Shown: piece by piece, positions 1-7,880 of the stretch
How the letters are laid out: each line of letters opens with the position of its first letter
Position numbering within the stretch: the first letter of the stretch is position 1
Assembly: GCA_937926175.1 (NCBI GenBank)
Contig: CALANV010000011.1
Span: 5,288-69,287 of the forward strand
Source: an uncultured Rhodospirillales bacterium
GTDB lineage: Bacteria; Pseudomonadota; Alphaproteobacteria; CACIAM-22H2
Length of the DNA stretch: 64,000 nt
Reading direction: 5' to 3'
Program-made: the position numbers and the translations under genes
The notes under the pieces: generated by a model
Told to the model about the DNA's origin: nothing
Seen by the model: the letters and a program-made list of their open reading frames with translations, nothing else
Databases searched by the model: none

Positions 1-1095
1 GACGACGCGCGGGCGAACGTCTGCGCGCCAGTTGTAGAGCTGCTCCTTGAGCTGGTTCTCGATGATCGCCCGCTTTTCCTCGACGACGATCACCTCCTCG
101 AGGCCTTCGGCGAAGTGGCGTGCGCCCTCGCGCTCCAGCGGCCACGACATGCCGACCTTGTAGAGGCGGATGCCGATCTCGGCCGCCAGCTTTTCGTCGA
201 TGCCCAGGTCGTCGAGCGCCTGGCGGACGTCGAGATACGACTTGCCCGTCGTGATGATGCCGAAGCGCGGTCGGGGACTGTCGATCACGATCCGGTCGAG
301 CCGGTTGGCCCGGGCAAACGCGAGCGCGGCGTAGGCCTTGTACTTGTGCAGCCGGTATTCCTGATCGGTCCAGTGATCGGGCCAGCGGATGTTGAGGCCG
401 CCCGGCGGCATCTCGAAATCGTTCGGCAGCACGATGTTGACCCGGTGCGGATCGACCGACACCGATGCCGAGGACTCGACCGTCTCCGCCGTGCAGATGA
501 AGGCGACCCAGCAGCCGGAGTAACGGCTCATCGCGAAGCCGTAGAGGCCGAGATCGAGGAATTCCTGTACGCCCGACGGATTGAGCACGGGAATCATCGC
601 CGAGATGAACTCGTGCTCGGACTGGTGCGGCAGGGTCGAGGACTGGCCGATATGGTCGTCGCCGGCGAGCAGCAGCACGCCGCCGTGGCGCGACGTGCCG
701 GCGGCGTTGCCGTGCTTGAACACGTCGCCGCAGCGGTCGACGCCGGGTCCCTTGCCGTACCACATGGCGAAGACGCCGTCGTACTTGGCGCCGGGGAACA
801 GGTTCACCTGCTGCGTTCCCCACACCATCGTCGCGGCCAGATCTTCGTTCACGCCGGGCTGGAAATGAATGTGGTTGCGCTCGAGGAAGCGCTTCGCCCG
901 CCACAGGTTCTGGTCGAGACCGCCCAGGGGCGAGCCGCGATAGCCCGAGATGAACCCCGCGGTATTGAGGCCGGCGGCTGCGTCGCGCTGACGTTGCATC
1001 ATCGCCAGGCGCACCAGCGCCTGCGTGCCGGTCAGAAAGACGCGGCCGGATTCAAGCGTGTACTTGTCGTCGAGCGTGACCGCGGCAAGCGCCAT
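1..1095 (-). CDS. indolepyruvate ferredoxin oxidoreductase, N-terminal part (runs off the window)
   Basis: The first 365 codons are visible and the frame is open to the left edge. The translation starts MALAAVTLDDKYTLESG and contains GFISGYRGSPLGGLDQNLWR, FQPGVNEDLAATMVWGTQQ and YGKGPGVDR, typical of the large fused IorA/IorB-like 2-oxoacid:ferredoxin oxidoreductases (about 1,150 aa, thiamine-diphosphate dependent). These oxidatively decarboxylate indolepyruvate and related aryl- or branched 2-oxoacids to acyl-CoA in aromatic amino-acid breakdown. The ATG at 1095 follows an AGGAGAGGAA ribosome-binding site. It lies downstream of trpE(G) on the same strand, 263 bp away. The TPP and 2-oxoacid-binding C-terminal portions are outside the window, so the exact substrate is not determined. 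Confidence 0.88.
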   Translation of the reverse strand, partial: MALAAVTLDDKYTLESGRVFLTGTQALVRLAMMQRQRDAAAGLNTAGFISGYRGSPLGGLDQNLWRAKRFLERNHIHFQPGVNEDLAATMVWGTQQVNLFPGAKYDGVFAMWYGKGPGVDRCGDVFKHGNAAGTSRHGGVLLLAGDDHIGQSSTLPHQSEHEFISAMIPVLNPSGVQEFLDLGLYGFAMSRYSGCWVAFICTAETVESSASVSVDPHRVNIVLPNDFEMPPGGLNIRWPDHWTDQEYRLHKYKAYAALAFARANRLDRIVIDSPRPRFGIITTGKSYLDVRQALDDLGIDEKLAAEIGIRLYKVGMSWPLEREGARHFAEGLEEVIVVEEKRAIIENQLKEQLYNWRADVRPRVV

Positions 1096-1358
1096 GGGTC
1101 GTTCCTCTCCTGCCGGCGTCGTTTGAAGTTCGTCGTTTGGAACAAAAGCGTAATGCACGCGGTGCCGCGAAACAATCGCGCGCGATCTGCGGAACTCGGA
1201 AAGCAAGAACACGACCGGGGCCGCGGCCCGGCGGACGCAAAATTTCGGCTTCGGTTGGCCGCTTGATCACATGTTGCTCGGCCCCGGTCGTGGCGCGGAC
1301 GGCGGTCGTACGGCGAGTCGTGCGGCGCCGCCCGCGACGGCTGCGGTTGCGGGATGGC

Positions 1359-3554
1359 TCAGCTTGCCGCAGCCGCCGCGGCGTGCGTCGTCACCGCTCT
1401 GCCCCCCAGTTCGCGGACCGCGTTCGCGATCAGATGGTGCCCGACGTCGTGCCCCAGCGACAGGATCGATTCGGGGTGGAACTGGACCGCCGCGATCGGC
1501 AGCGCGCGGTGCTGAACTGCCATGATCAGGCCGCTCTCGCTCGTCGCCGTGATCGCGAGCTCGTCGTGCGGGAAATCGTCGCGCCGCGCGGTCAGGGAGT
1601 GATAGGCGCCGACGCGCGCGGGCGACGGCAGGCCGTCGAACAGGCCGGTGCCGTCATGCGTGATCGTCCACGTCTTGCCGTGACGCGGCTCGTCGAGGAT
1701 CGCGAGGCTGCCGCCGAATGCCTCGACGATGCCTTGTAGGCCAAGGCACACGCCGAACTGCGGCACGCCGGCTTCGGCCAGGCGGCGGACCAGCGCGGGC
1801 ACGCCGAAATCGACGGGCCGCGCCGGGCCCGGTGAATGCACGACGAGGTCGGGTGCCAGCGCCAGCAGGCGGTCGAACCGAAGCCCGTGTCGATAGGTCG
1901 TCACCTCGGCGCCGGTCTGACGGAAATAGTCGGCGAGCGTGTGCACGAACGAGTCCTCGTTGTCGATCAGCACGACGCGGCGGCCGGCGCCGGGTTGCGG
2001 CCGCGCGGGCGCTGGCGTCGCCCGGTGGCCAGCAAGGATGCGGAAGAGCGCCGTCGCCTTCGTCCGCGTCTCGGCGTCCTCTTCCGCGCCGATCGAATCC
2101 CAGACCAGGGTCGCGCCGACGCGATAGGTGATGCGACCGTTCGCCAGATGGATGGTGCGGATGGTGATGCCGGCGTTGACGTTGCCGTTGAGCAGCAGCG
2201 CACCGACCGCGCCGCCGTACCAGCCGCGGGGACTCGTCTCGAGATCCTCGATGATCTGCGCCGCCATGCGCTTCGGTGCGCCGGTGAGCGTCACCGCCCA
2301 CATGTGCGACAGGAACGCATCGAGCCCGGTCATGCCGTCGCGCAGGCGTCCCTCGACGTGGTCGACCGTATGGAACAGGCCGGCATAGGTCTCGATCTGG
2401 CGACGGGCGAGCAGACGGATGGTGCCGGGCCGGCAGACGCGCGCCTTGTCGTTGCGGTCGACGTCCGTGCACATCGTCAGCTCGACCTCGTCCTTCTCCG
2501 AGTTGATCAGCGCCTTGAGCCGTTCGGCATCTTCCATGGCGTTGGCGCCGCGCCGCGCGGTGCCCGAGATGGGGCATGACTCGACGCGGTCGCCATCGAC
2601 GCGCACGAACATTTCGGGCGAGGTGCCGATGAGCTGCTCGTCGCCGAGCTGGATGAAGAACTCGTAGGGGCTGGGATTGACCGCGCGCATCTTGTGATAG
2701 AGCGACGAGGCCGTGCCGGCATACGGCGCGAAGAAGCGGCGCGACAGCACGACCTCGAACACGTCGCCCACGCGCATGCGCTCGCGCGCGGCCTCGACCA
2801 GTGCTGCGTACGCTTGGCTCATGCAGTCGGTGGTGATCTCCGGCGGCTCGGCGGCGGCCGCCGACACCGGTCGGGCGATGGCCGGAAGGTCGGGATACGG
2901 CGCCGCGTCGGCATCGGCGGTGGTGCAGGCGCCGCGCGCGAAGTCGTATTCCAGGCCGAAGGCCTGTTCCTTGCGCCGGTCGATCAGGATGATGCGGTCG
3001 GGCAGATAGAGATGCAGTTCCTTCTGCGTCGCCGGGCGCGCATGGGTCAGCGTGATGGGATCGAACTGGAACAGCAGGTCGTAGCCGAACGCGCCGTAGA
3101 GGCCGAGCGTGCCGTCCTCGATCCCGGCGAACTCGGCGATCAGGCGGCGCAGTGGCGACACGAGCGAGGGGCGCAGGCTGCGTTCCTCTTCCGGAACGAC
3201 GGTGCCGCCGTCATCGACGATGTCGAGCAGGATCTCGCGCGGGCATGCCGCGACGATGCGCGCCGCACCGACGTCGGCGAGGACGGGGGCGATGATCTCG
3301 AGCAGACGCCTTCCGCGCGGCGACAGTGCACGGAAGGCGAGCCGCTGGCGCCGGCCGACGATCTCGACCGGCGGGTCGACGAAGCCGAACTCCCAGCGCG
3401 AATAGCGGCCGGGATAGTCGATGCCGAACGAGAACAGTGCGCCGCGACGGCCGTCGAGCGCCTCGGCCAGGCCATCGAGTGCAGTCGCGGGATCGAACGC
3501 GCGCTTGCGGCGGGTGACGGAGATGCCGGTCGGCGTGACGAAGGAATAGTGCAT
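1359..3554 (-). CDS. trpE(G): anthranilate synthase, fused TrpE-TrpG
   Basis: This 731-aa protein makes anthranilate from chorismate and glutamine, the first committed step of tryptophan synthesis. Residues about 1-510 are the TrpE chorismate-binding part (LIGTSPEMFVRVDGDRVESC, PISGTARRG, TGAPKRMAAQIIEDLE). About 525-720 form a class-I glutamine amidotransferase with nucleophile Cys603 (QFGVCLGLQG) and His693-Glu695 (QFHPESIL). The single-chain fusion is characteristic of Rhizobiales and Azospirillum-like bacteria, whereas enterics use two subunits. The ATG at 3554 is preceded by GAGGACCGACC. A Trp-rich leader peptide and a palindrome lie upstream, so expression is probably controlled by attenuation. 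Confidence 0.96.
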   Translation of the reverse strand: MHYSFVTPTGISVTRRKRAFDPATALDGLAEALDGRRGALFSFGIDYPGRYSRWEFGFVDPPVEIVGRRQRLAFRALSPRGRRLLEIIAPVLADVGAARIVAACPREILLDIVDDGGTVVPEEERSLRPSLVSPLRRLIAEFAGIEDGTLGLYGAFGYDLLFQFDPITLTHARPATQKELHLYLPDRIILIDRRKEQAFGLEYDFARGACTTADADAAPYPDLPAIARPVSAAAAEPPEITTDCMSQAYAALVEAARERMRVGDVFEVVLSRRFFAPYAGTASSLYHKMRAVNPSPYEFFIQLGDEQLIGTSPEMFVRVDGDRVESCPISGTARRGANAMEDAERLKALINSEKDEVELTMCTDVDRNDKARVCRPGTIRLLARRQIETYAGLFHTVDHVEGRLRDGMTGLDAFLSHMWAVTLTGAPKRMAAQIIEDLETSPRGWYGGAVGALLLNGNVNAGITIRTIHLANGRITYRVGATLVWDSIGAEEDAETRTKATALFRILAGHRATPAPARPQPGAGRRVVLIDNEDSFVHTLADYFRQTGAEVTTYRHGLRFDRLLALAPDLVVHSPGPARPVDFGVPALVRRLAEAGVPQFGVCLGLQGIVEAFGGSLAILDEPRHGKTWTITHDGTGLFDGLPSPARVGAYHSLTARRDDFPHDELAITATSESGLIMAVQHRALPIAAVQFHPESILSLGHDVGHHLIANAVRELGGRAVTTHAAAAAAS

Positions 3555-3654
3555 GGTCGGTCCTCGTGCGGCGAGGGACGGTGGACGGCCGTCCTCTTGC
3601 GGGTTGAAACGGGCCTTCAGCCGACAGCTCGGCGAAAAGGCGATCTAGCGGATT

Positions 3655-3695
3655 TGGAAAAAAGGAAAAGGCTTTGTGGTGACGTACGTCACCAC
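3655..3695 (-). promoter_or_regulatory. trp attenuator: 20-bp palindrome and T-rich tract
   Basis: GTGGTGACGTACGTCACCAC at 3676-3695 is a perfect 20-bp palindrome beginning in the last Trp codon of the leader peptide and spanning its stop codon. In the trpE(G) direction it is followed by AAAGCC and a T-rich stretch (two T runs between 3657 and 3669). A ribosome stalled on the Trp codons would physically cover the 5' arm and block this hairpin. A ribosome that releases would let it form and stop transcription. Which RNA pairing acts as the terminator was not folded computationally. Confidence 0.6.
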
Positions 3696-3760
3696 CAGAA
3701 CCAGCGGACCGACCGGTTCAGGGCGCAGAGAGGAACAAGCGCGTTGCAAGCCCGTTTCAT
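3689..3760 (-). CDS. trpL: trp leader peptide (TrpL)
   Basis: A 23-codon ORF on the trpE(G) strand starts ATG (3760), begins MKRACNALV and ends RSVRWFWW-stop. Three of its last four codons are TGG (W-F-W-W). A short peptide rich in Trp codons just before a hairpin upstream of a trp biosynthetic gene is the hallmark of ribosome-mediated attenuation. Rhizobial trpE(G) genes have comparable leaders. The ribosome-binding site is weak (GCTAGCGTGACGTCCGC before ATG). It is too short for standard gene callers. The reading frame and Trp codons are directly visible; the regulatory role is inferred. Confidence 0.85.
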   Translation of the reverse strand: MKRACNALVPLCALNRSVRWFWW

Positions 3761-3851
3761 GCGGACGTCACGCTAGCAGCTCTATTGCGTCCCGGCAAGA
3801 TGGTGCCGTCGCCACGGCGCAAGACCCGCTGAACGTTCCGTCCGTTCGCGA

Positions 3852-4110
3852 ATGACTCTTCGCCTGATCGCGGTCGCGGGCTTTGTCGCCTCCGCATCGT
3901 CTGGTTCCCGCCTGCGAGTTTCGTCGTCGCGTTTCTGTCCGGGCTCATCGGCGGCATCGGCCGGTGCTCGACCCGCTCTACGGTCGCTACGGTGCGATCA
4001 AGGAGCGCATGATCGGCACCAAGTGGCTGATGGTGGCGAGTGGTCTCGTCATGCTGTGGGAACGGCGCGAGGCGCTCGGCAGGATCCTGCAAACGAAGGT
4101 GAGCGCGTGA
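3852..4110 (+). pseudogene. remnant of a TSUP (TauE/SafE) family membrane transporter
   Basis: One frame from about 3892 reads RIVWFPPASFVVAFLSGLIGGIG. At about 3960 the sense continues one frame over as PVLDPLYGRYGAIKERMIGT, then KWLMVASGLVMLWERREALG to a TGA at 4110. Joined, this resembles the second half-repeat of TSUP permeases (a FLSGLIGGIGP-L-P-Y core, then a GT-K motif). A single missing base near 3960 explains the shift. Only about 75 codons remain of the roughly 250 usual, so this is a decayed fragment. A 75-codon ORF (3883-4110) is open across part of it, but its N-terminus makes no family sense. Confidence 0.45.
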
Positions 4111-4116
4111 CGGCGG

Positions 4117-5052
4117 TCAGCGCTGCGCGCCCGCGTCCGTCCTGACGCCCGCCCGCTTGCGGAGTTCGTCCGCCAGCAGCAGGAACTCCTCGCGCCGGCC
4201 GCTGCCGCGCCGCCAGACGAGGCCGATGTCGCGCGATGGTTGCTTCGCCGCGAGCGGCCGCACCACGAGGCGCGTGCCCCTGAGGATACCCGCGTCGATG
4301 GCGAGTTGCGGCAGCAGCGTGATGCCGAGGCCGTTGTCCACCATCTGGACGAGGGTGTGCAGACTCGTCGCCTCGAACGCCTCCGCATGCGCCTTGTCGG
4401 TGAGACGGCACGCCGACAGCGCGTGTTCGCGCAGGCAGTGCCCGTCCTGGAGAAGAAGGAGATTCTCCGGCGGCACGTCGGCGGGCCGGATCGAAGGCGC
4501 CGTCGCGAGCTTCGAATCGCGCGGACAGGCCACGCTGAAACGGTCCTCGAACAGCGTGACGCTCTCGACGTTGCCGCACGCATAGGGAAGCGCGACGAGG
4601 AGAACGTCGAGCTTGCCGGCGTGGAGCTGTTCGACCAGCCGCTCGGTCAGATCCTCGGTCAGGAACAGCCGCAGCTTCGGATAGGCCTTGCGGAGCTGCG
4701 GCAGCACGCGCGGCAGCAGGAACGGCCCGATCGTCGGAATCACCCCCATGTGCACGGTGCCGGTCAGCGGTGCCCGCGCCGTTTTTGCGGCGCGGACGAG
4801 GGCCTCCGCGTCGTGCAGCAGAAGTCGGGCGCGCTCGGCGATGTCGCGGCCCAGCGGCGTGAGCACGACCTGCCGGCTGGTGCGGTCGACCAGTGCCGCT
4901 TCGAGGGAGTCCTCGAGTTCCTTGATGCCGGCACTCAGCGTCGGCTGCGTCACGTTGCAGGCGGCCGCGGCCCGCCCGAAATGCCGGTGATCGGCGACGG
5001 CGACGAGGTAGCGGAGCTGGCGCAGGCTGGGCAGATAAGTCATAGACATCAT
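4117..5052 (-). CDS. oxyR: hydrogen-peroxide-sensing LysR regulator OxyR
   Basis: A 311-aa LysR-type regulator with an N-terminal winged HTH (LRQLRYLVAVADHRHFGRAA, VTQPTLSAGIKELE). Its effector domain carries DGHCLREHALSAC, giving Cys206 and Cys215 with the nine-residue spacing of E. coli OxyR Cys199/Cys208, the pair that forms a disulfide on peroxide exposure. It is divergent from ahpC-ahpD, its expected target. Three in-frame ATGs (5052, 5049, 5043) are possible; 5043 gives MTYLPSLRQL, closest to the usual N-terminus. An ATAG-N7-CTAT motif overlaps these starts, so autoregulation is plausible. Confidence 0.93.
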   Translation of the reverse strand: MMSMTYLPSLRQLRYLVAVADHRHFGRAAAACNVTQPTLSAGIKELEDSLEAALVDRTSRQVVLTPLGRDIAERARLLLHDAEALVRAAKTARAPLTGTVHMGVIPTIGPFLLPRVLPQLRKAYPKLRLFLTEDLTERLVEQLHAGKLDVLLVALPYACGNVESVTLFEDRFSVACPRDSKLATAPSIRPADVPPENLLLLQDGHCLREHALSACRLTDKAHAEAFEATSLHTLVQMVDNGLGITLLPQLAIDAGILRGTRLVVRPLAAKQPSRDIGLVWRRGSGRREEFLLLADELRKRAGVRTDAGAQR

Positions 5053-5064
5053 CTATCGATATAG
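5042..5064. promoter_or_regulatory. candidate OxyR half-operator ATAG-N7-CTAT
   Basis: ATAG (5042-5045), seven bases, then CTAT (5053-5056) matches half of the four-box OxyR consensus. A further ATAG occurs at 5061-5064, but the spacer is four instead of seven, so the full array is not intact. The site overlaps the oxyR start codons in the oxyR/ahpC intergenic region, where an autorepression site would sit. A chance match in this AT-rich patch cannot be excluded. Confidence 0.35.
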
Positions 5065-5102
5065 AAAAAACAATTCATTAGATCAATTACCACCCGACCC
5101 CC

Positions 5103-5148
5103 ATCTTGCAGGTGTGACCGGCGGCGATCCGCCGCCATTGCGCAAGAT
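5103..5148 (+). promoter_or_regulatory. long imperfect stem-loop in the ahpC leader region
   Basis: ATCTTGC (5103-5109) pairs with GCAAGAT (5142-5148), and an inner stem GGCGG/CCGCC (5120-5124 with 5129-5133) closes a CGAT tetraloop. The element lies between the oxyR start and a small ORF with a good ribosome-binding site upstream of ahpC. No poly-T follows, so it does not look like a simple terminator. It could be an mRNA stability or regulatory structure, or part of an operator. Role inferred only from position and symmetry. Confidence 0.4.
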
Positions 5149-5163
5149 CAGGGGAGAGTTCCA

Positions 5164-5307
5164 ATGGCAGATCCGACCAGCGTGCAACCCGGACCGTTCC
5201 GCCGGATTCCGAGCGATCGGCCGAGCCGGATCGATTGCACACAGCGCATCGTGGTTCTCGCCGGCCGCTTTCTTGCCCTGACCGAATGCGGGCCTCGCCG
5301 GAGCTGA
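5164..5307 (+). CDS. small ORF upstream of ahpC (47 aa)
   Basis: An ATG at 5164 sits a few bases after AGGGGAGAG and opens a 47-codon frame (MADPTSVQPGPFRRIPSDR ... TECGPRRS) ending in TGA at 5305-5307, 52 bp before ahpC. The product is Arg/Pro-rich with two cysteines and no recognised domain. The ribosome-binding site is better than many in this window, so it may be translated as a leader or small protein. It could equally be a chance frame in GC-rich DNA. Function unknown. Confidence 0.35.
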   Translation: MADPTSVQPGPFRRIPSDRPSRIDCTQRIVVLAGRFLALTECGPRRS

Positions 5308-5359
5308 GCGTTCCGGTGGGTCTTCATCCCTCAAACCTCATCCGAAAGGAAAAGCATCC

Positions 5360-5899
5360 ATGTTGACCGTCGGCGACAAGCTTCCCCAGTTCAACCTGAC
5401 CGCCGTCCAGGGAACCGATCCGAAGACGGCGTTCACCCCCGTCACGAACGGGACCTATGCCGGCAAGTGGCTGGTGATCATCGCCTGGCCGAAGGATTTC
5501 ACCTTCGTCTGCCCGACCGAGATCGTCGGGTTCAACGAGCTGAACCGCGAGTTCGCGGACCGCGACGCGCAGCTCCTCGGCCTGTCGATCGACAGCGAGT
5601 TCGTGCATCTGGCCTGGCGCCAGAGCCGCGAGGATCTCGCCAAGGTCGCTTATCCCTGGCTCGCCGACATCAAGCGCGAGTTCTCGACGGCGCTAGGCAT
5701 CCTTGACAGGAACGAGGGCGTGTGCCTGCGGGCGACCTTCATCGTCGATCCCGAGGGCGTCATCCGCTACGTCGGTGTGAACGACCTCAACGTCGGCCGG
5801 AATCCGCAGGAAGTCCTGCGCGTCCTCGACGCACTGCAGACCGACGAGCTGTGCCCCTGCAACTGGCAGAAGGGCCAGGACACGCTGAAGGCGGCCTGA
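5360..5899 (+). CDS. ahpC: alkyl hydroperoxide reductase, peroxiredoxin AhpC
   Basis: A 179-aa thioredoxin-fold peroxiredoxin. The peroxidatic cysteine is Cys51 in DFTFVCPTE and the C-terminal LCPCNW holds Cys165 and Cys167, the arrangement of mycobacterial-type AhpC that works with AhpD. It reduces H2O2, organic peroxides and peroxynitrite in the cytoplasm. The ATG at 5360 follows AAAGGAAAAGC. ahpD starts 96 bp downstream and oxyR is divergent, forming the classical oxidative-stress locus under probable OxyR activation. Confidence 0.95.
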   Translation: MLTVGDKLPQFNLTAVQGTDPKTAFTPVTNGTYAGKWLVIIAWPKDFTFVCPTEIVGFNELNREFADRDAQLLGLSIDSEFVHLAWRQSREDLAKVAYPWLADIKREFSTALGILDRNEGVCLRATFIVDPEGVIRYVGVNDLNVGRNPQEVLRVLDALQTDELCPCNWQKGQDTLKAA

Positions 5900-5995
5900 G
5901 GAGCCTCCACTCGAGGCCGCGGCGGGCGGGTCGTTTTCGTGCCCCGGAGACGGCCCGCCCCTCTCCTCAACCCGTCACGGTAAGGAACGGAAGCC

Positions 5996-6547
5996 ATGTC
6001 GATCGAAGCTCTCAAGGACCGTTTGCCCGAATACGCCAAGGACCTGAAGCTGAATCTCTCCAGTCTCGCCGCCGAGGCGAGCCTCACCGAGCAGCAGCGC
6101 GCCGGCACCTTCGTCGCAGCGGCGCTCGCCGCGCGGAACGCCGACGTCATCGCCGCGGTCACGGCCGAGTTTGCGCCGCGTCTTTCGCCCGAGGTCTTCC
6201 AGGCGGCCAAGGCCGCCGCGGCGATCATGGGCATGAACAACATCTACTACCGCTTCGTGCATCTCGTCTCGGCCGCCGAGTACAAGACGATGCCGGCAAA
6301 GCTGCGCATGAACGTCATCGCCCGGCCTGGCGTCGACAAGGTCGATTTCGAGCTGTGGTCGCTCGCCGTCTCGGCGGTCAACGGCTGCGGCATGTGCATC
6401 GATGCGCACGAGCGTGAGCTGCGCAAGGCCGGCCTTCCGGCCGAAGCGATCCAGGCCGCGGTGCGGATCGCCGCGGTGGTGCATGCGGTCGCCGGCGTCC
6501 TCGAGGGCGAGGCGGCGATCCCCGCCGATCTCGCGGCGGCGGCCTGA
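5996..6547 (+). CDS. ahpD: alkylhydroperoxidase AhpD
   Basis: A 183-aa all-helical AhpD/CMD-fold protein. The active motif CGMCIDAHE gives Cys131, Cys134 and His138, close in number and spacing to M. tuberculosis AhpD (Cys130/Cys133/His137). AhpD accepts electrons (via lipoamide and dihydrolipoamide dehydrogenase in mycobacteria) and reduces AhpC. The ATG at 5996 follows TAAGGAACGGAAGCC. It lies 96 bp after ahpC in the same direction and is probably co-transcribed with it. Confidence 0.95.
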   Translation: MSIEALKDRLPEYAKDLKLNLSSLAAEASLTEQQRAGTFVAAALAARNADVIAAVTAEFAPRLSPEVFQAAKAAAAIMGMNNIYYRFVHLVSAAEYKTMPAKLRMNVIARPGVDKVDFELWSLAVSAVNGCGMCIDAHERELRKAGLPAEAIQAAVRIAAVVHAVAGVLEGEAAIPADLAAAA

Positions 6548-6899
6548 GCGCCGTCGGGGTTCCATGACCGGCATCCTCGTCGCCTGTGTGGCGCGCGGTG
6601 CGGCGTGCGGCGCCGCGCCGCTGCGCGCCGGCAGCGGCCGTACGCAGGACGGCGCGCGCGGCCGGCACCGTTCGTGTGGCCGTCGCGTGCGCTATGCGAT
6701 CGGCGCCGTCATCTACGGCATGGCGGCGGTGCAGATCGCGTCGTCTGCGCTGCCGATGTGAGTATCGATGGCACCTGTAACTTCCGGCCGATACCGTTCG
6801 ACCGGCGCCGGGACAGCCGAACGCCGCGCGTGATTTCGGGGACGGGGCGCGTTACAAGACGTCCGTTCGTCATGACCAAGCGATCGACCATCCTTCGCA
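6548..6899. other. intergenic stretch, no convincing gene
   Basis: The 352 bp between ahpD and the epimerase contain only overlapping GC-rich frames rich in Arg/Ala/Gly, with no ribosome-binding site or domain-like sequence. No clear terminator with a T-run was seen after ahpD. The last roughly 60 bp before the epimerase are somewhat AT-richer and may hold its promoter. Confidence 0.5.
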
Positions 6900-7880
6900 A
6901 TGACCGTTCTCGTCACCGGTGCTGCCGGGTTCATCGGCTACCATGTCTGCGAGAAGCTGCTGTCGCGCGGCGAGCGCGTGATCGGCCTCGACAATCTCAA
7001 CGACTATTATGAAGTCAGCCTGAAGGAGGCACGCGTCGCGCGGCTGCAGCGGCACCCGAACTTCCGCTTCGAGCGCCGCGACATCGCCACCCCCGGCGCG
7101 GTCGCGGAGCTGCTCTCGGGTCCCGACGCCATCGACCGCGTCATCCATCTCGCCGCGCAGGCCGGCGTCCGCTACTCGCTGACCAACCCCGAGGCCTATA
7201 TCGAGGCCAACATCATCGGTCACTTCAACGTGCTCGAGGCCTGCCGCCGGCATGGGCGGCTCAAGCATCTGGTCTACGCGTCGTCGTCATCGGTCTATGG
7301 CGGCAACAAGCGGCTGCCGTTCTCGGTCGAGGACAAGGTCGACCAGCCGGTGTCGCTCTATGCGGCGACCAAGGCGGCCGACGAGCTGATGACGCATTGC
7401 TACAGCCATCTCTATCGCATTCCGGCCACGGGCCTGCGGTTCTTCACCGTCTACGGACCGTGGGGGCGGCCGGACATGTCGGCCTTCATCTTCACCAAGG
7501 CGATCCTGGAAGGCCGGCCCATCCGGGTCTTCAATCACGGCGACATGATGCGCGATTTCACCTACATCGATGACATCGTCGCCGGCGTCGTTGCGGCACT
7601 CGACCGGCCGCCGCCCGACGTACCGCGCGAGGCGCCGCATCGCCGTTACAATCTCGGCAATCATCGCGCCGAGGAGCTGCTGCGTTTCATCCAGGTGATC
7701 GAACGCGCGACGAACCGCAAGGCGATCCTCACATTCGAGGACATGCAGCCCGGCGACGTCAAGGAGACCTACGCCGACATCGAACACGCGAGGCGTGATC
7801 TTGGCTTCGAACCCCGCACCACGATCGACGAGGGTATCCCCCGCTTCGTCGACTGGTTCCGCAAGTATTACGGCATCTAG
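6900..7880 (+). CDS. NAD-dependent nucleotide-sugar epimerase, probably UDP-glucuronate 4-epimerase
   Basis: A 326-aa extended SDR. It has the Rossmann motif VTGAAGFIG near the N-terminus, the catalytic YAATK (YxxxK) in VSLYAATKAADELM, and the family signatures LDNLNDYYEVSLKEARL-like, HLAAQAGVRYSL and RDFTYIDDIV. These match UDP-glucuronate 4-epimerases (LpsL/CapI/WcaG-like), which make UDP-galacturonate for lipopolysaccharide or capsule. The length is near-typical. It appears monocistronic, with no polysaccharide genes adjacent. The epimerase fold is certain; the exact sugar substrate is a family-based inference. Confidence 0.88.
   Translation: MTVLVTGAAGFIGYHVCEKLLSRGERVIGLDNLNDYYEVSLKEARVARLQRHPNFRFERRDIATPGAVAELLSGPDAIDRVIHLAAQAGVRYSLTNPEAYIEANIIGHFNVLEACRRHGRLKHLVYASSSSVYGGNKRLPFSVEDKVDQPVSLYAATKAADELMTHCYSHLYRIPATGLRFFTVYGPWGRPDMSAFIFTKAILEGRPIRVFNHGDMMRDFTYIDDIVAGVVAALDRPPPDVPREAPHRRYNLGNHRAEELLRFIQVIERATNRKAILTFEDMQPGDVKETYADIEHARRDLGFEPRTTIDEGIPRFVDWFRKYYGI

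Noticed and set aside
5061..5075. Second half of an OxyR operator
   Set aside because: The ATAG is spaced four instead of seven bases from the first CTAT and has no CTAT partner.
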